A DNA stretch of 64,000 bases from Halorubrum sp. PV6. GTDB lineage: Archaea > Halobacteriota > Halobacteria > Halobacteriales > Haloferacaceae. Under the pieces are notes generated by a model. It had not been told where the DNA came from. It made no database searches and worked only from the letters and a program-made list of their open reading frames with translations. The stretch lies in the NCBI RefSeq assembly GCF_003990725.2, contig NZ_CP030064.1, positions 1,488,001 through 1,552,000 on the forward strand. The letters are read 5' to 3'. A program made the position numbers and the translations under genes. Below, in pieces: positions 31,001-38,754 of the stretch (position 1 is the stretch's first letter; each line of letters begins with the position of its first letter).

Positions 31001-31443
31001 CGCTCGTCTTCATCGAGTATCTCGATCAGGGGGAGGCCATCGCCGACGCGCTCGGCGTCCCGTTTATAAGCGGGGAGACGCCGCACCACGAGCGCGCGGC
31101 GTTGTTCCGACAGTTCCGCGACGACGGCGCGGACGCCGGACCCAACGACGCGGACGCCGGCCCCGACGGAAAGGGGAGCGGAGTCGACACAATCGTCGTC
31201 TCGCGCGTCGGCGACGAGGGGATCGACCTGCCGAACGCCGAGGTCGCGATCGTCGCCAGCGGGCTCGGCGGCTCGCGCCGCCAGGGCTCACAGCGCGCAG
31301 GCCGCACCATGCGACCGTCCGGCTCGGCGCTCGTGTACGTCCTCGCGACCCGCGGGTCGAGCGAGGAGGACTTCGCGCAGCGACAGATGCGACACCTCGC
31401 ACGCAAGGGGATCCGGGTGCGAGAGACGAACGTCGCGGAGTGA
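28060..31443 (+). CDS. rad25: XPB/Rad25-type DNA helicase with in-frame intein
   Basis: Superfamily 2 helicase/translocase (XPB relative). The 1127-residue precursor would splice to a 651-residue enzyme. The N-terminal part has a winged-helix-like region (ASEVARRLGTTQAAARDALG) and a damage-recognition-like region. Walker A is VGPPGSGKTVAAI (about 305). The DExH box is FDE/CHHITA, split by the intein after the E. The C-terminal RecA domain has LVFIEYLDQGEAIADALGVP and the motif VI region GSRRQGSQRAGRTMR. An acidic insertion rich in D, A and G (about 1020-1040) is an ordinary haloarchaeal loop. Role in DNA repair or transcription-coupled processes is inferred from XPB. Confidence 0.93.
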   Translation: MTDDSGAPAADAEAGADAGDADDPASDAAEPDKGLSLDRFHEALEAEERPVATASEVARRLGTTQAAARDALGALVDRGDVDRLDVESDPVVFFPRDWGRLATRERVVAFPDRREIVVDRPTQFTRARLSQFAHLVDTTGTDPGTRGYLYRIRQEDVWAAPFDDADALIASLRSVLPRRFSHLEEWIRDQWRRAHRFRLYTHEDGYVVLEAAAESLMGNVADQHLDDDHLRAPISETEAWVNEDAVAGVKRALYDAGYPVEDDRDLDVGDPVDVELTTDLRAYQETWVETFLDARSGVYVGPPGSGKTVAAIATIAAVGGETLILVPSRELAGQWREELLDHSTVDPADIGEYHGGQKDIRPITIATYQIAGMDRHRALFDSRKWGLICFDECLTGDTIVETPSGRTTFDELDERYELEDGWTTDIDLSVRTFNRERGTYRFTPITGIYKSTAPVERIETRQGYPITATPRHTHFVFDPGSARISKQKGVSEGDFIVRPQTESKKYTETNALSLASAELLGWFLGDGHRDRHGHAKFSFARKKREQISILEDLCNRIELDYSVFENSRGDLTLWSKRFADTLPWDIPSGSKAERVTVPRDAYGWHPDQVGALLRGLFDAEGSVDKKGRIQLNTISERLAKDVVLLLQHLRIPSKCLNLDRDSPHSDLFRILIASRYGVLFSEKVGFRLQYKSERISVGKTPATGVPVGTYLKRIKDDVELSNEQIADMTDVSKQTIGDVIRGKNRLGQQHLSSLAEGLRKYAQTDPISINAMREDSNITYAEIGDKLDVSTSHAYTLVGRGNERTVKVIGERDRDCRRKAAAHADRLDRLADLQLVEVTSVTKKGVETVYDFETRDHTFVADGYLTHNCHHITAPVFSRSAELQTRHRLGLSATPVRETGSEEEIYTLIGRPIGADWDELFDAGFVQEPEVEIRYVPWRDEMARNEYASADGRERRRLAAENPAKIEEIRYLLAAHRDKKALVFIEYLDQGEAIADALGVPFISGETPHHERAALFRQFRDDGADAGPNDADAGPDGKGSGVDTIVVSRVGDEGIDLPNAEVAIVASGLGGSRRQGSQRAGRTMRPSGSALVYVLATRGSSEEDFAQRQMRHLARKGIRVRETNVAE
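29236..30663 (+). mobile_element. Intein with DOD homing endonuclease and HTH
   Basis: A 476-residue protein-splicing element at precursor residues 393-868. It begins with C in CLTGDTIVETPSG (block A), has block B TATPRHTHF, two LAGLIDADG motifs (LLGWFLGDGHRD and LLRGLFDAEGSVD), a helix-turn-helix insert (about 30211-30345) and a C-terminal VYDFETRDHTFVADGYLTHN block ending in HN. The +1 residue is the Cys of CHH. All splicing residues are present, so it should be active. Its base composition is visibly less GC-rich than the flanking extein codons, consistent with lateral spread by homing. Confidence 0.95.
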
Positions 31444-31554
31444 GGCTGCCGCGGCGCCGACGCCGTGCGAGGTCGATGTCAGTCGACGCCGACGCCGTGC
31501 GACGACCGCCCCCTCCGTCGAAGGTTTCAACTCCCGGTCCGTCGACCTCGCGGT

Positions 31555-33288
31555 ATGGACACCGACGAGTCCCCGACGGCCCCCAGTGCGTCCGACACCC
31601 CCACCGTCGCCGAGGCAGTCGTTGACCACATGCTCGACGCTGGGATCGACACCGCCTTCGGCATCCCCGGCAAGCAGACGCTTCCCTTAAATAGAGCGCT
31701 CGGCGAGCGCGACGCCCGCTTCGTCGTCGCGCGCCACGAGACCGCGGTGACACACCAGGCGTGGGGGTACGCCGAAACCAGCGAGTCCGGAGAAATGGCG
31801 GCGTCTATCGTCGTCCCCGGTCCCGGCGACATGAACGCGATGAACGGCTTGAAGAACGCCCTGAACGACTGCGTCCCGCTCTTGCATCTCGCGGTGGAGA
31901 CCGAACGCGAGGTCCGCGGCGGCGAGGGGATCCACGAGACGCCGCCGGAGACGTACGACACGGTCGTCAAAGAGAACATCTTGGTCGACTCGCCCGCCGG
32001 CGCGGTCCCGGCCGTCGCGGAGGCGATCCGCGTCGCGCGTGAGCCCCCACAAGGGCCCGTCCGGGTCGGCATCCCGAAGGACGTGCTCGCGAGCCACACC
32101 CGACAGCCGGCGGTCGGCGATCGGAAGCCGGCGGCCCCGCCCGACCCGCCCGCGGCCGCGGTCGAACGGGCGACCGACCGCCTCGCCGCGGCCGACTCGC
32201 CGGTGATCCTCGCCGGCGGCGGCGTCCGGCGCGCCGGGGCGAGCGACTCGCTTCGCGCGGTCGCCGAGCGGCTCGACGCCCCGGTCGTGACGACGTATAA
32301 AGGAAAAGGGACGCTCCCGGAGACGCACGCCCTCTCCGCGGGCGTCCTCTGTGGCGGGTCGAGCGCCGAACTCCGCGACCTCCTCGCCGACGCGGACTGC
32401 GGACTGGTCGTCGGCTCCGACCTCGACGCGGTCGCGACCGCCACGTGGTCGGTGTCGCTCCCCGAGACCCTCGTTCACGTCACCCTCGACGGCGACGACA
32501 TCGGCTTCGGCTACGAGACGGACCTCGGCATCGTCGCCGACGCGGACCGGTTCCTCCGAGCGCTCGAAGGCGAACTGCCGGCCGCCGACGCTGGCTCGGC
32601 CAGCGCGTCGACGTCGGCGTCGCGAGCGGTAACCGGCGCCGACCGCGCGACCGCCGTCAGGGTCGCGGACCGCGATCGGTTCGCGGCGCTCGCGGACGAG
32701 CGCGCCCCCGACGACCCCCTCAGATCCGTCGAGGTCCTCCGCGAGGTCCGCGAGGCGCTGCCGGCCGAGGCGGTCGTCGCCGCCGACGCGGGCGGGTTTC
32801 GGCTGTGGACGCTCGTCTCCTTCCTCGCGTCGGGGCCGTCGCGGTACGTGAATCCGGGGTCGTGGGCGACGATGGGAACGGGCGTCCCCGCCGCCATCGG
32901 CGCCAAACTGGCGAACCCCGACCGCGACGTGGTGGCGCTCACCGGCGACGGCGGGCTCATGATGTGCGTTCACGAACTTCACACTCTGGCCGCGGAAGAT
33001 ATCGACGTGACGGTCGTCGCGTTCAACAACGACGACTACGCGATCATCAGCGAGGAGGCGTCGCGATCCTACGACCTTCCGGGAGGGGCGTACGGCTGGG
33101 CGGAGACCGGCCTGGACCTCGTCGCCGTCGCGTCCGGAATGGGGCTCCGCGCCGACCGGGTGACCGAGCGCGACGCGGTCGGCGAGGCGGTCGCCGACGC
33201 GCTCGCCGTCGACGGACCGGCGCTCGTCGAAGTCGTCACCGACCCTGCAGAGCCGCAGGCGAGCGAGTGGATGACCCGCGAGCGCTGA
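31555..33288 (+). CDS. Thiamine-diphosphate-dependent enzyme (acetolactate-synthase-like)
   Basis: A 577-residue ThDP enzyme with the three usual domains. The PYR domain (about 18-185) contains the activating glutamate in VVARHETAVTHQAWGYAE. The central domain (about 200-340) lacks an obvious FAD signature. The PP domain (about 400-570) has the GDGGLMMCVHEL ... FNNDDY ThDP/Mg motif. The family includes acetolactate synthase, sulfopyruvate/phosphonopyruvate decarboxylases and benzoylformate decarboxylase; the sequence alone does not decide. No small regulatory subunit or ilv gene lies next to it, which argues against a biosynthetic IlvB. ATG 31555 is preceded by a GGTTTCAACT region. Confidence 0.85.
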   Translation: MDTDESPTAPSASDTPTVAEAVVDHMLDAGIDTAFGIPGKQTLPLNRALGERDARFVVARHETAVTHQAWGYAETSESGEMAASIVVPGPGDMNAMNGLKNALNDCVPLLHLAVETEREVRGGEGIHETPPETYDTVVKENILVDSPAGAVPAVAEAIRVAREPPQGPVRVGIPKDVLASHTRQPAVGDRKPAAPPDPPAAAVERATDRLAAADSPVILAGGGVRRAGASDSLRAVAERLDAPVVTTYKGKGTLPETHALSAGVLCGGSSAELRDLLADADCGLVVGSDLDAVATATWSVSLPETLVHVTLDGDDIGFGYETDLGIVADADRFLRALEGELPAADAGSASASTSASRAVTGADRATAVRVADRDRFAALADERAPDDPLRSVEVLREVREALPAEAVVAADAGGFRLWTLVSFLASGPSRYVNPGSWATMGTGVPAAIGAKLANPDRDVVALTGDGGLMMCVHELHTLAAEDIDVTVVAFNNDDYAIISEEASRSYDLPGGAYGWAETGLDLVAVASGMGLRADRVTERDAVGEAVADALAVDGPALVEVVTDPAEPQASEWMTRER

Positions 33289-33441
33289 CCGACGCGTCGC
33301 CGTTTCGTTTATAATTGGTTTCTCTCGGCGTCGCGTCGCTCGTCGTGCCCATCGCGTCGGGCACTCCTCCCGGTTCGCTTCACGCCTCGCGTTTCGGGTA
33401 TCTGAAGCGAACTATATACTCTCCCCCGGTCGACGTGACAT

Positions 33442-33882
33442 ATGCGCAACCCGTGGGTCCACGACGAGATGCCGGAGGGTGCCGGCACGGGGTACAACGG
33501 GCACGTTCGGCTCCTCGCGACCCTCGTGTGGGGCACCCTCGCGGTCGGCGTGGGCGGATTCATGCTGCTCTCGGGGACGGGGATCATCGACCCCGCGCTC
33601 GGGCAGTCCGCGGCGTCGGTGATATCCTACGTGGTCACCGCTGTGGCGGCCGCGCTGCTGCTCCCGCTCGTCTTGCGGCTCGTCCTCATCTCCCGGCTCC
33701 TCGCGACGATGGTGTTTCTCGGGGGGAGTTGGGGGCTCGGCCGATTCCTCTGGACGCGCGAATCGGCCCGCATCGAGCGACTGCTCACCGACAGCGAAGG
33801 CGTCGGCGCCGGCGCGGAGTCCGTCGATCGGCTGATCGAGGTGGTCGACGTGGCCTTCGCGGTCGTCACGGCGGCCGCGTGA
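33442..33882 (+). CDS. Small membrane protein of unknown function
   Basis: A 146-residue protein with three probable membrane segments (about 26-46, 58-82 and 84-103) and a short charged C-terminal helix. The soluble N-terminus, MRNPWVHDEMPEGAGTGYNG, is not a signal peptide. I do not recognise the family. A good TATA element (ACTATATACTC at about 33410-33420) lies about 27 bases before the ATG, so the gene is very likely expressed from its own promoter. Confidence 0.65.
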   Translation: MRNPWVHDEMPEGAGTGYNGHVRLLATLVWGTLAVGVGGFMLLSGTGIIDPALGQSAASVISYVVTAVAAALLLPLVLRLVLISRLLATMVFLGGSWGLGRFLWTRESARIERLLTDSEGVGAGAESVDRLIEVVDVAFAVVTAAA

Positions 33883-33965
33883 CGACGCGGGCGCGGTGGA
33901 CCCGATCGACCGGCGCCTGCCGACCGAAGCGTGATGCTTAACAGCGGCCGTCGTGACTCCAATCC

Positions 33966-35036
33966 ATGACTCACGCGAACGACGTGGCCGTCGGCATCGT
34001 CGGTCTCGGCGGCATCGGCCACCACCACGCGAACAAGCTCGTCGACCGCGGCGCGAACCTCGTCGGCGGGATGGATATCGATGCGGACGCGCGGACCAAG
34101 TTCCACGAGGAGTTCGGCGTCCACGCCTACGAGGACGAGTCGGCGCTGTACGACGCCTGTAGCGCCGTGTTGATCACGACGCCGAACCGCTTCCACGAGG
34201 AGTACGCGGTCTCGGCGCTCGAGGCCGGCCTCGACGTGCTCTTGGAGAAGCCGCTGGCGCACTCGGTCGAGAGCGCGGAGCGTATCGCCGCGGCCGCCCG
34301 CGCCGCCGAGGGGTTCTGTATGGTCGGGTTCAACAACCGCTTCGCGGAACCGGTACAGGTCGTCAAACAGTACCAAGACGAGGGGCGGTTCGGCGAGACC
34401 ACCCACGTCGAGGCGAACTACGTCCGTCGCCGGGGCGTCCCCGGCCGCGGGTCGTGGTTCACCGCGAAGGACGTCGCCGGTGGCGGGGCGCTCATCGACA
34501 TCGGCGTCCACGCCATCGACCTCGCGCTGTACTTCCTCGACCACCCCGATGTCGTCGAGGTGTCCGGGGAGACGCGCTCGGAGTTCGGCGGGCGCGACGA
34601 CTACGCCTTCGTCAACATGTGGGGCGAGGACGCGGGCGCCGAGGGGTTCGACGTCGAGGACTCCGCCTCGGCGTTTATCCGTGACGCCGACGGCAACACC
34701 GTTTCGCTCGAAGTCGCGTGGGCGACGAACCGCCCCGCCGACAACGAGTTCGTGATTCGCGGGACGGAGGCCGGAGCGACGTTCGACCGCGAGAGCAACG
34801 AGCTCACGCTCCACGAGGCGGCCGCCTTCGGCGACGAACAGCACCACCTCTCGGACGCCGAAATCGAAGTCCGCGGAAGCGACAGCCACGCCGCCGAACA
34901 GGGGGTCTTCCTCGACGCTGTCGCGGCCGGAGAAGCGCCGAGCATCAACACCGTCGACGAGGCGCTTTTGGTCCAGCGAGTCATCGGCGCCATCTACCGG
35001 TCCTCGGAGCGCGGCGAGGCGGTCAGGCTCGACTGA
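33966..35036 (+). CDS. Gfo/Idh/MocA family oxidoreductase
   Basis: NAD(P)-dependent sugar or polyol dehydrogenase-type protein, 356 residues. The Rossmann part has VGIVGLGGIGHHHANKLVD (residues 9-27) and the EKPLAHSVESAE motif whose Lys is catalytic in the family. The C-terminal alpha/beta domain has GGGALIDIGVHAIDLALYFL, with the typical D and H. Substrate unknown; such genes in haloarchaea often serve sugar or inositol degradation, but no other sugar gene is adjacent. It ends 67 bases before a DUF418 gene on the same strand. Confidence 0.9.
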   Translation: MTHANDVAVGIVGLGGIGHHHANKLVDRGANLVGGMDIDADARTKFHEEFGVHAYEDESALYDACSAVLITTPNRFHEEYAVSALEAGLDVLLEKPLAHSVESAERIAAAARAAEGFCMVGFNNRFAEPVQVVKQYQDEGRFGETTHVEANYVRRRGVPGRGSWFTAKDVAGGGALIDIGVHAIDLALYFLDHPDVVEVSGETRSEFGGRDDYAFVNMWGEDAGAEGFDVEDSASAFIRDADGNTVSLEVAWATNRPADNEFVIRGTEAGATFDRESNELTLHEAAAFGDEQHHLSDAEIEVRGSDSHAAEQGVFLDAVAAGEAPSINTVDEALLVQRVIGAIYRSSERGEAVRLD

Positions 35037-35103
35037 CGCGCGGTAGCGCGCGCGGACGTATCCGAACCTATTCGGTCCTGCGTCTCGTCTCGGGAACCAA
35101 CTC

Positions 35104-36306
35104 GTGACCAGCGACGCCGGCCCGACGCCGCCCGCCGACCGCATCGTCAGCCTCGACGCGCTTCGCGGGGTCGCCCTGCTCGGGATTCTCCTGATCAACG
35201 TCTGGGTGTTCGCGATGCCCGAACAGACCCTGCTCAACCCGAGGGTGTACGGCGACTTCACCGGCGCGAACTACTGGGCGTGGGCCATCCCCCACGTCTT
35301 CGCGCAAAACAAGTTCATCACGCTGTTCTCGGCGCTGTTCGGCGCGGGCATCCTGCTCTTCATCGACAGCAAAGAGGCGAAAGGCCAGAACGCGGTTCGG
35401 CTCCACTACCGCCGGACGGCGATTCTCATCGCCATCGGCCTCCTGCACGCGTACCTGCTGTGGTACGGCGACATCCTCGTCGCGTACGGGGTGACGGCGC
35501 TCGTCGTCGTCGCGTTCCGCGATTTCAGCGCGCGAAAACTCGCCGGGCTCAGCCTGGTCTTCCTCTCGTTCCTGCCGGTCGTCGAGCTGTTCGCCGCGTT
35601 CACCATCGGCGGCGACGCCATCGCGTCGGGGTGGGCTCCGGCGGAGGCCGCGATCCGCCAGCAGGTGGCGGCGTACCGCGGCGGGTGGGTCCAACAGCTC
35701 AGTCACCGCGTCCCCTCGTCGTTCAGCCGGCAGACGGTCGGCCTACTCAACGGGTCCTTCTGGCAGATCGGCGGCACCATGCTGCTCGGCATGGCGCTGT
35801 ACCGCTGGGGCGTGTTGACGGGCGAGCGGTCGGCCGCCCTGTATCGGCGACTCGTCGCGTTCGGCGTCGTCGGGCTGGCCATCACGGTCGCCGGCGTGTT
35901 CTACATCGAGGCCAACGACTGGAGCGCCGACGCCGCGCTGGTCTGGCGGCAGTTCATCTACGTCGGGAGTTTCCCCCTCGCCGGCGGCTACCTCGGACTC
36001 GTCATGTTGTACACCCGTCGTCGGCCGGACGGACCGATAACGCGCGCGCTCGCCGCGGTGGGCCGGACGGCCTTCACGAACTACCTCCTGCAGACGGTGA
36101 TAGCGACCACCGTCTTCTACGGCCACGGGCTCGGGCTGTTCGGCTTCGTCAGCCGGGTCGAACTGCTGGGCTTCGTCGTCGCCGTGTGGGCGGTCCAGAT
36201 CGCGCTGTCGGTGGCGTGGCTCCGCCGCTTCCGGTTCGGTCCCGTCGAGTGGGTGTGGCGGACGCTCACCTACGGCGAGCGACAACCGATGCGGAATCCG
36301 GAGTAG
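35104..36306 (+). CDS. DUF418 family membrane protein
   Basis: A 400-residue integral membrane protein beginning at GTG 35104. The opening IVSLDALRGVALLGILLINV is the classic DUF418/acyltransferase-3-like start. There are about ten membrane segments, and the C-terminal DUF418 core includes LAAVGRTAFTNYLLQTV and FGPVEWVWRTLTYG. Related proteins have been proposed to be transporters or acyl transferases; no activity is certain. No in-frame ATG exists near the N-terminus, so the GTG is very likely the real start. Confidence 0.9.
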   Translation: MTSDAGPTPPADRIVSLDALRGVALLGILLINVWVFAMPEQTLLNPRVYGDFTGANYWAWAIPHVFAQNKFITLFSALFGAGILLFIDSKEAKGQNAVRLHYRRTAILIAIGLLHAYLLWYGDILVAYGVTALVVVAFRDFSARKLAGLSLVFLSFLPVVELFAAFTIGGDAIASGWAPAEAAIRQQVAAYRGGWVQQLSHRVPSSFSRQTVGLLNGSFWQIGGTMLLGMALYRWGVLTGERSAALYRRLVAFGVVGLAITVAGVFYIEANDWSADAALVWRQFIYVGSFPLAGGYLGLVMLYTRRRPDGPITRALAAVGRTAFTNYLLQTVIATTVFYGHGLGLFGFVSRVELLGFVVAVWAVQIALSVAWLRRFRFGPVEWVWRTLTYGERQPMRNPE

Positions 36307-36352
36307 GCGTCGGCTCTCGCACCCCCCGTGCTCTTTTAAAAAGCGGCCGCCG

Positions 36353-37072
36353 CTACTCCCCGTCGATCACCTGATTCGAGAGCGTCCCGACCCCCTCGTA
36401 GGTGATCTCCACCCGCTCGCCCGGCTCGACGAGTCCCGGATTCGCCGGACTCCCGAACGCGATACAGTCGCCGGGTTCGAACGTGAACCGCTTCGAGAGG
36501 TACGAGACGATCTCGTGCGGGCCGAACAGCATCAGCTCGGTGTTGGCGTCTTGGCGCTGCTCGCCGCCGACAGTCGTCGAGATGTCGAGGCTCGTCGGGT
36601 CCACGTCGGTCTCGATCCACGGGCCGAGGGGGGCGGAGCCATCGAACGCCTTCCGCGCCGTCCGCCCCTGCTGGTCGAGGGCGTCCACGTCGTTCATGAT
36701 GGTGTACCCGCGGACGACGTCGGCGGCCTCGTCGGGGGCGACATCGCGGCACCGCTCACCGACGACGGCGACCAACTCCCCGGCGTAGGTCAGCTCGTCG
36801 GTCCAGTCGGGGTACCGAATCCGCTCGCCGTGCGCGAGCAGGCTCGCCGGCGGCTTGATGAAGAAGTCCGGCTCCTCGGGGCGCTCGTACTCCATCTGGT
36901 CGAGCGTCGCCGCGTAGTTGCGGCCGACGCAGTAGAGCGCGCTCGGGTCACAGGGCGGGAGCAGCCGGCCGTCGCGACCGACCTCGTATCGACCGTCGTC
37001 GGTGACGATCGTTCCGTCCTCGTAGCGTCCCGATACGGGCCCCTCCGGCGTGAGCAGTCGAGCGAGTCGCAT
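36353..37072 (-). CDS. Fumarylacetoacetate hydrolase family protein
   Basis: A 239-residue FAH-domain protein. FAH enzymes split or decarboxylate 2-oxo/enol acids in aromatic and sugar-acid degradation. Visible marks are the VGRNYAATLDQM motif, the substrate/metal region FFIKPPASLLAHGERIRYP, and GYTIMNDVDALDQQGRTARKAFDG. The usual first metal-binding glutamates fall in the TYAGELVAVVG stretch. The exact substrate is unknown: acylpyruvase, oxaloacetate decarboxylase and dehydratase activities all occur. ATG 37072 gives a normal length. Confidence 0.88.
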   Translation of the reverse strand: MRLARLLTPEGPVSGRYEDGTIVTDDGRYEVGRDGRLLPPCDPSALYCVGRNYAATLDQMEYERPEEPDFFIKPPASLLAHGERIRYPDWTDELTYAGELVAVVGERCRDVAPDEAADVVRGYTIMNDVDALDQQGRTARKAFDGSAPLGPWIETDVDPTSLDISTTVGGEQRQDANTELMLFGPHEIVSYLSKRFTFEPGDCIAFGSPANPGLVEPGERVEITYEGVGTLSNQVIDGE

Positions 37073-37154
37073 GGGTCGGACTCTCCGTGTGGCGCCGAAA
37101 AGGCGTCGGTGGCTGCAAGCGAGGCGCCCGACCGGGGCCGTGGCACCGCCCCCC

Positions 37155-37544
37155 TCACTCGGCGTCGCCGCCGTCCGGCAGGCCGATCACGACGCCCGAC
37201 CGGATCTCCAGCGCGGTCTCGAACTCCGAGCGACGCTCCCTGCCGCCGACGCGTTCGACGGCGGCCTCGTGGGCTCTGACGACCGCGTCGCGCTCGCGGT
37301 CCGAGAGGCCGAGCCGGTCGCCCACCCCCTCCCAGTGGTCGGGTTCGACGAGGAACGCCTCGCGGTCGGCCGTGGCCGCAATCTGCTCGTACCGTCTGCG
37401 GTAGTCGTCGAGGTGCGGCCCGAGGTCGGCCTGCACGCACGCGAGCAGTTCCGGGAGGCGTCCGGCGGGGACGCTCGCGAGCGCGGCCGACTTCACGAGC
37501 GCCGTCCCCTCGATCGGATACGGACCGGGGTCGTCGTCGGCCAT
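37155..37544 (-). CDS. Hypothetical protein, end of the MoaD cassette
   Basis: A 129-residue soluble, largely helical protein starting MADDDPGPYPIEGTALVKSA. The family is not recognised. Its ATG (37544-37542) overlaps the stop of the gene before it, so the two are translated together. It is the last gene of a compact leftward cassette of three overlapping genes that begins with a MoaD/SAMP-like protein, which suggests a role linked to sulfur carrier, molybdopterin or protein conjugation chemistry (inference). Confidence 0.65.
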   Translation of the reverse strand: MADDDPGPYPIEGTALVKSAALASVPAGRLPELLACVQADLGPHLDDYRRRYEQIAATADREAFLVEPDHWEGVGDRLGLSDRERDAVVRAHEAAVERVGGRERRSEFETALEIRSGVVIGLPDGGDAE

Positions 37545-37942
37545 CAGCCGCCGGCGCGCATCGCCTTCTGCCGGTACTTCGGAAGCAGCGCGGCGAGCGC
37601 GTCCGGGTCGCCCGCGAACGCCGCGGTCACTTCGGTGAGCGAGATGGAGCCGGCGGCGTTCACCGTCTCGGCGCTGAGTGCGACCCGCCAGCCGTCGCCG
37701 TCGACCCGAGTCGCCTCCGCGGGGTCGTCGGTGCCGACGAGGGTCCCGCCGAGGTTCGTGAGGTAGTGGGCCGCCAAGCGCCGGGAGATGCCCCGATACG
37801 CGACCGTCTCGCGGTCCCATCCCGGTTCGGTCGGCGGGAGGTCGCTCTCGGGTGTATCGCCGTCGGGTGTATCGCCCTCGGGCGTGTCGTTGTCGCTCTC
37901 GTTACCGTCGCTCCCGGCACCGTCGCTTCCCCCGCCCGTCAT
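37544..37942 (-). CDS. MoaD-linked protein (possibly MoaD-related C-terminal domain)
   Basis: A 132-residue protein. The first 45 residues are an acidic, repetitive linker (TPEGDTPDGDTPESD). The globular part (about 46-132: TVAYRGISRRLAAHYLTNLG ... LPKYRQKAMRAGG) resembles the small alpha/beta domain annotated as MoaD-related C-terminal domain in some prokaryotes, where it is fused or adjacent to MoaD. That match is from memory and moderate. Its ATG overlaps the stop of the SAMP-like gene by four bases (ATGA), so coupling is clear. Confidence 0.6.
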   Translation of the reverse strand: MTGGGSDGAGSDGNESDNDTPEGDTPDGDTPESDLPPTEPGWDRETVAYRGISRRLAAHYLTNLGGTLVGTDDPAEATRVDGDGWRVALSAETVNAAGSISLTEVTAAFAGDPDALAALLPKYRQKAMRAGG

Positions 37943-38220
37943 GTCCCGCCCGCCACCGGGGGGAACACCGAGACCCGGTCGCCGTCGTCTAAGGTCGTCT
38001 CTAACCCCTCCAAGTGGAGTACCTCGCGGCCGTTTTTTAAGACGTTAATCTGTGGCGCGAGGTCGCCGTCGACGATCAGACGCCCCTCCATCCCCTCGTA
38101 CTCCGCCTCTAACTCGCGGAGCACGTCGCCGACGGTCGAGTCGTCCGCGAACGACGCGGTGACGGTCTTCCCGCCGGCGGCCTCGCGAAACGTCGCAAAG
38201 AATCGCAGTTCCAGTTCCAT
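37939..38220 (-). CDS. MoaD/ThiS-like ubiquitin-fold protein (SAMP type)
   Basis: A 93-residue beta-grasp protein: MELELRFFATFREAAGGKTV, then VGDVLRELEAEYEGMEGRLI, then INVLKNGREV and the terminal LDDGDRVSVFPPVAGGT. Such proteins act as sulfur carriers for molybdopterin or thiolated tRNA and, in haloarchaea, as protein tags (SAMPs). The C-terminus is GGT and not the free GG needed for adenylation by the E1 enzyme (see findings). First gene of the overlapping cassette; no E1 (UbaA) gene is nearby. Confidence 0.85.
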   Translation of the reverse strand: MELELRFFATFREAAGGKTVTASFADDSTVGDVLRELEAEYEGMEGRLIVDGDLAPQINVLKNGREVLHLEGLETTLDDGDRVSVFPPVAGGT

Positions 38221-38286
38221 GGGCGATCAACGCACCGGGACGGCTTAAAAACGGGCGGCACCGGGGACGCTCCGCGGGGAGCGTAC

Positions 38287-38670
38287 TTATAAATCTGACA
38301 GGCGGATCCCGTCTTCGACGAGCCGGAAGTTCTGCTCGCGCCCGAGGTCGTCGGCGAGCCACTCCTGTTCGTACAGTTGGCCGATGAGTTCGACGTAGAG
38401 GTTCCGCCACGCGATCGCGTAGATCGGCGACTGCCCCCACGCGCGCAGTTCCGGGACGAACTCGTGGTACGTGCTCGCCTGCGCCTCCATGCGCTCGACC
38501 GCGTCGGCGACGACCTCGGCCGCCTCGCTGGCGTCGGTGTCCGCGATCTCGTCGTTCAGCCGCGACTGGATCCCGGCGATCGCTCGCCGCATGTCCTGTT
38601 CGGCGGTGCCGTCCTCCTCGGGCAGCGACTCGACGACCCCTTTCGGCACGCCGAGTTCGATCTCTGGCAT
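38287..38670 (-). CDS. Hypothetical haloarchaeal helical protein
   Basis: A 127-residue acidic, helix-rich protein without membrane segments or metal motif. The core includes YHEFVPELRAWGQSPIYAIA and WRNLYVELIGQLYEQEWLAD. I do not recognise the family. ATG 38670 (MPEIELGVPKG) is chosen over 38697. It is 66 bases upstream of the SAMP-like gene, on the same strand, so it may share its transcript. Confidence 0.65.
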   Translation of the reverse strand: MPEIELGVPKGVVESLPEEDGTAEQDMRRAIAGIQSRLNDEIADTDASEAAEVVADAVERMEAQASTYHEFVPELRAWGQSPIYAIAWRNLYVELIGQLYEQEWLADDLGREQNFRLVEDGIRLSDL

Positions 38671-38754
38671 ACGAGCAACTCCGGCGGCGACGCTCAAAAA
38701 ACCCGCTCACCCGGTAACGCGGCCCTCGCTGACGCTGACGACGACCCGTCTCTA

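Noticed and set aside
31555-33288. Assignment as acetolactate synthase large subunit (IlvB)
   Set aside because: No ilvN or ilvC neighbours and no clear FAD-binding marks; kept as a general ThDP enzyme.
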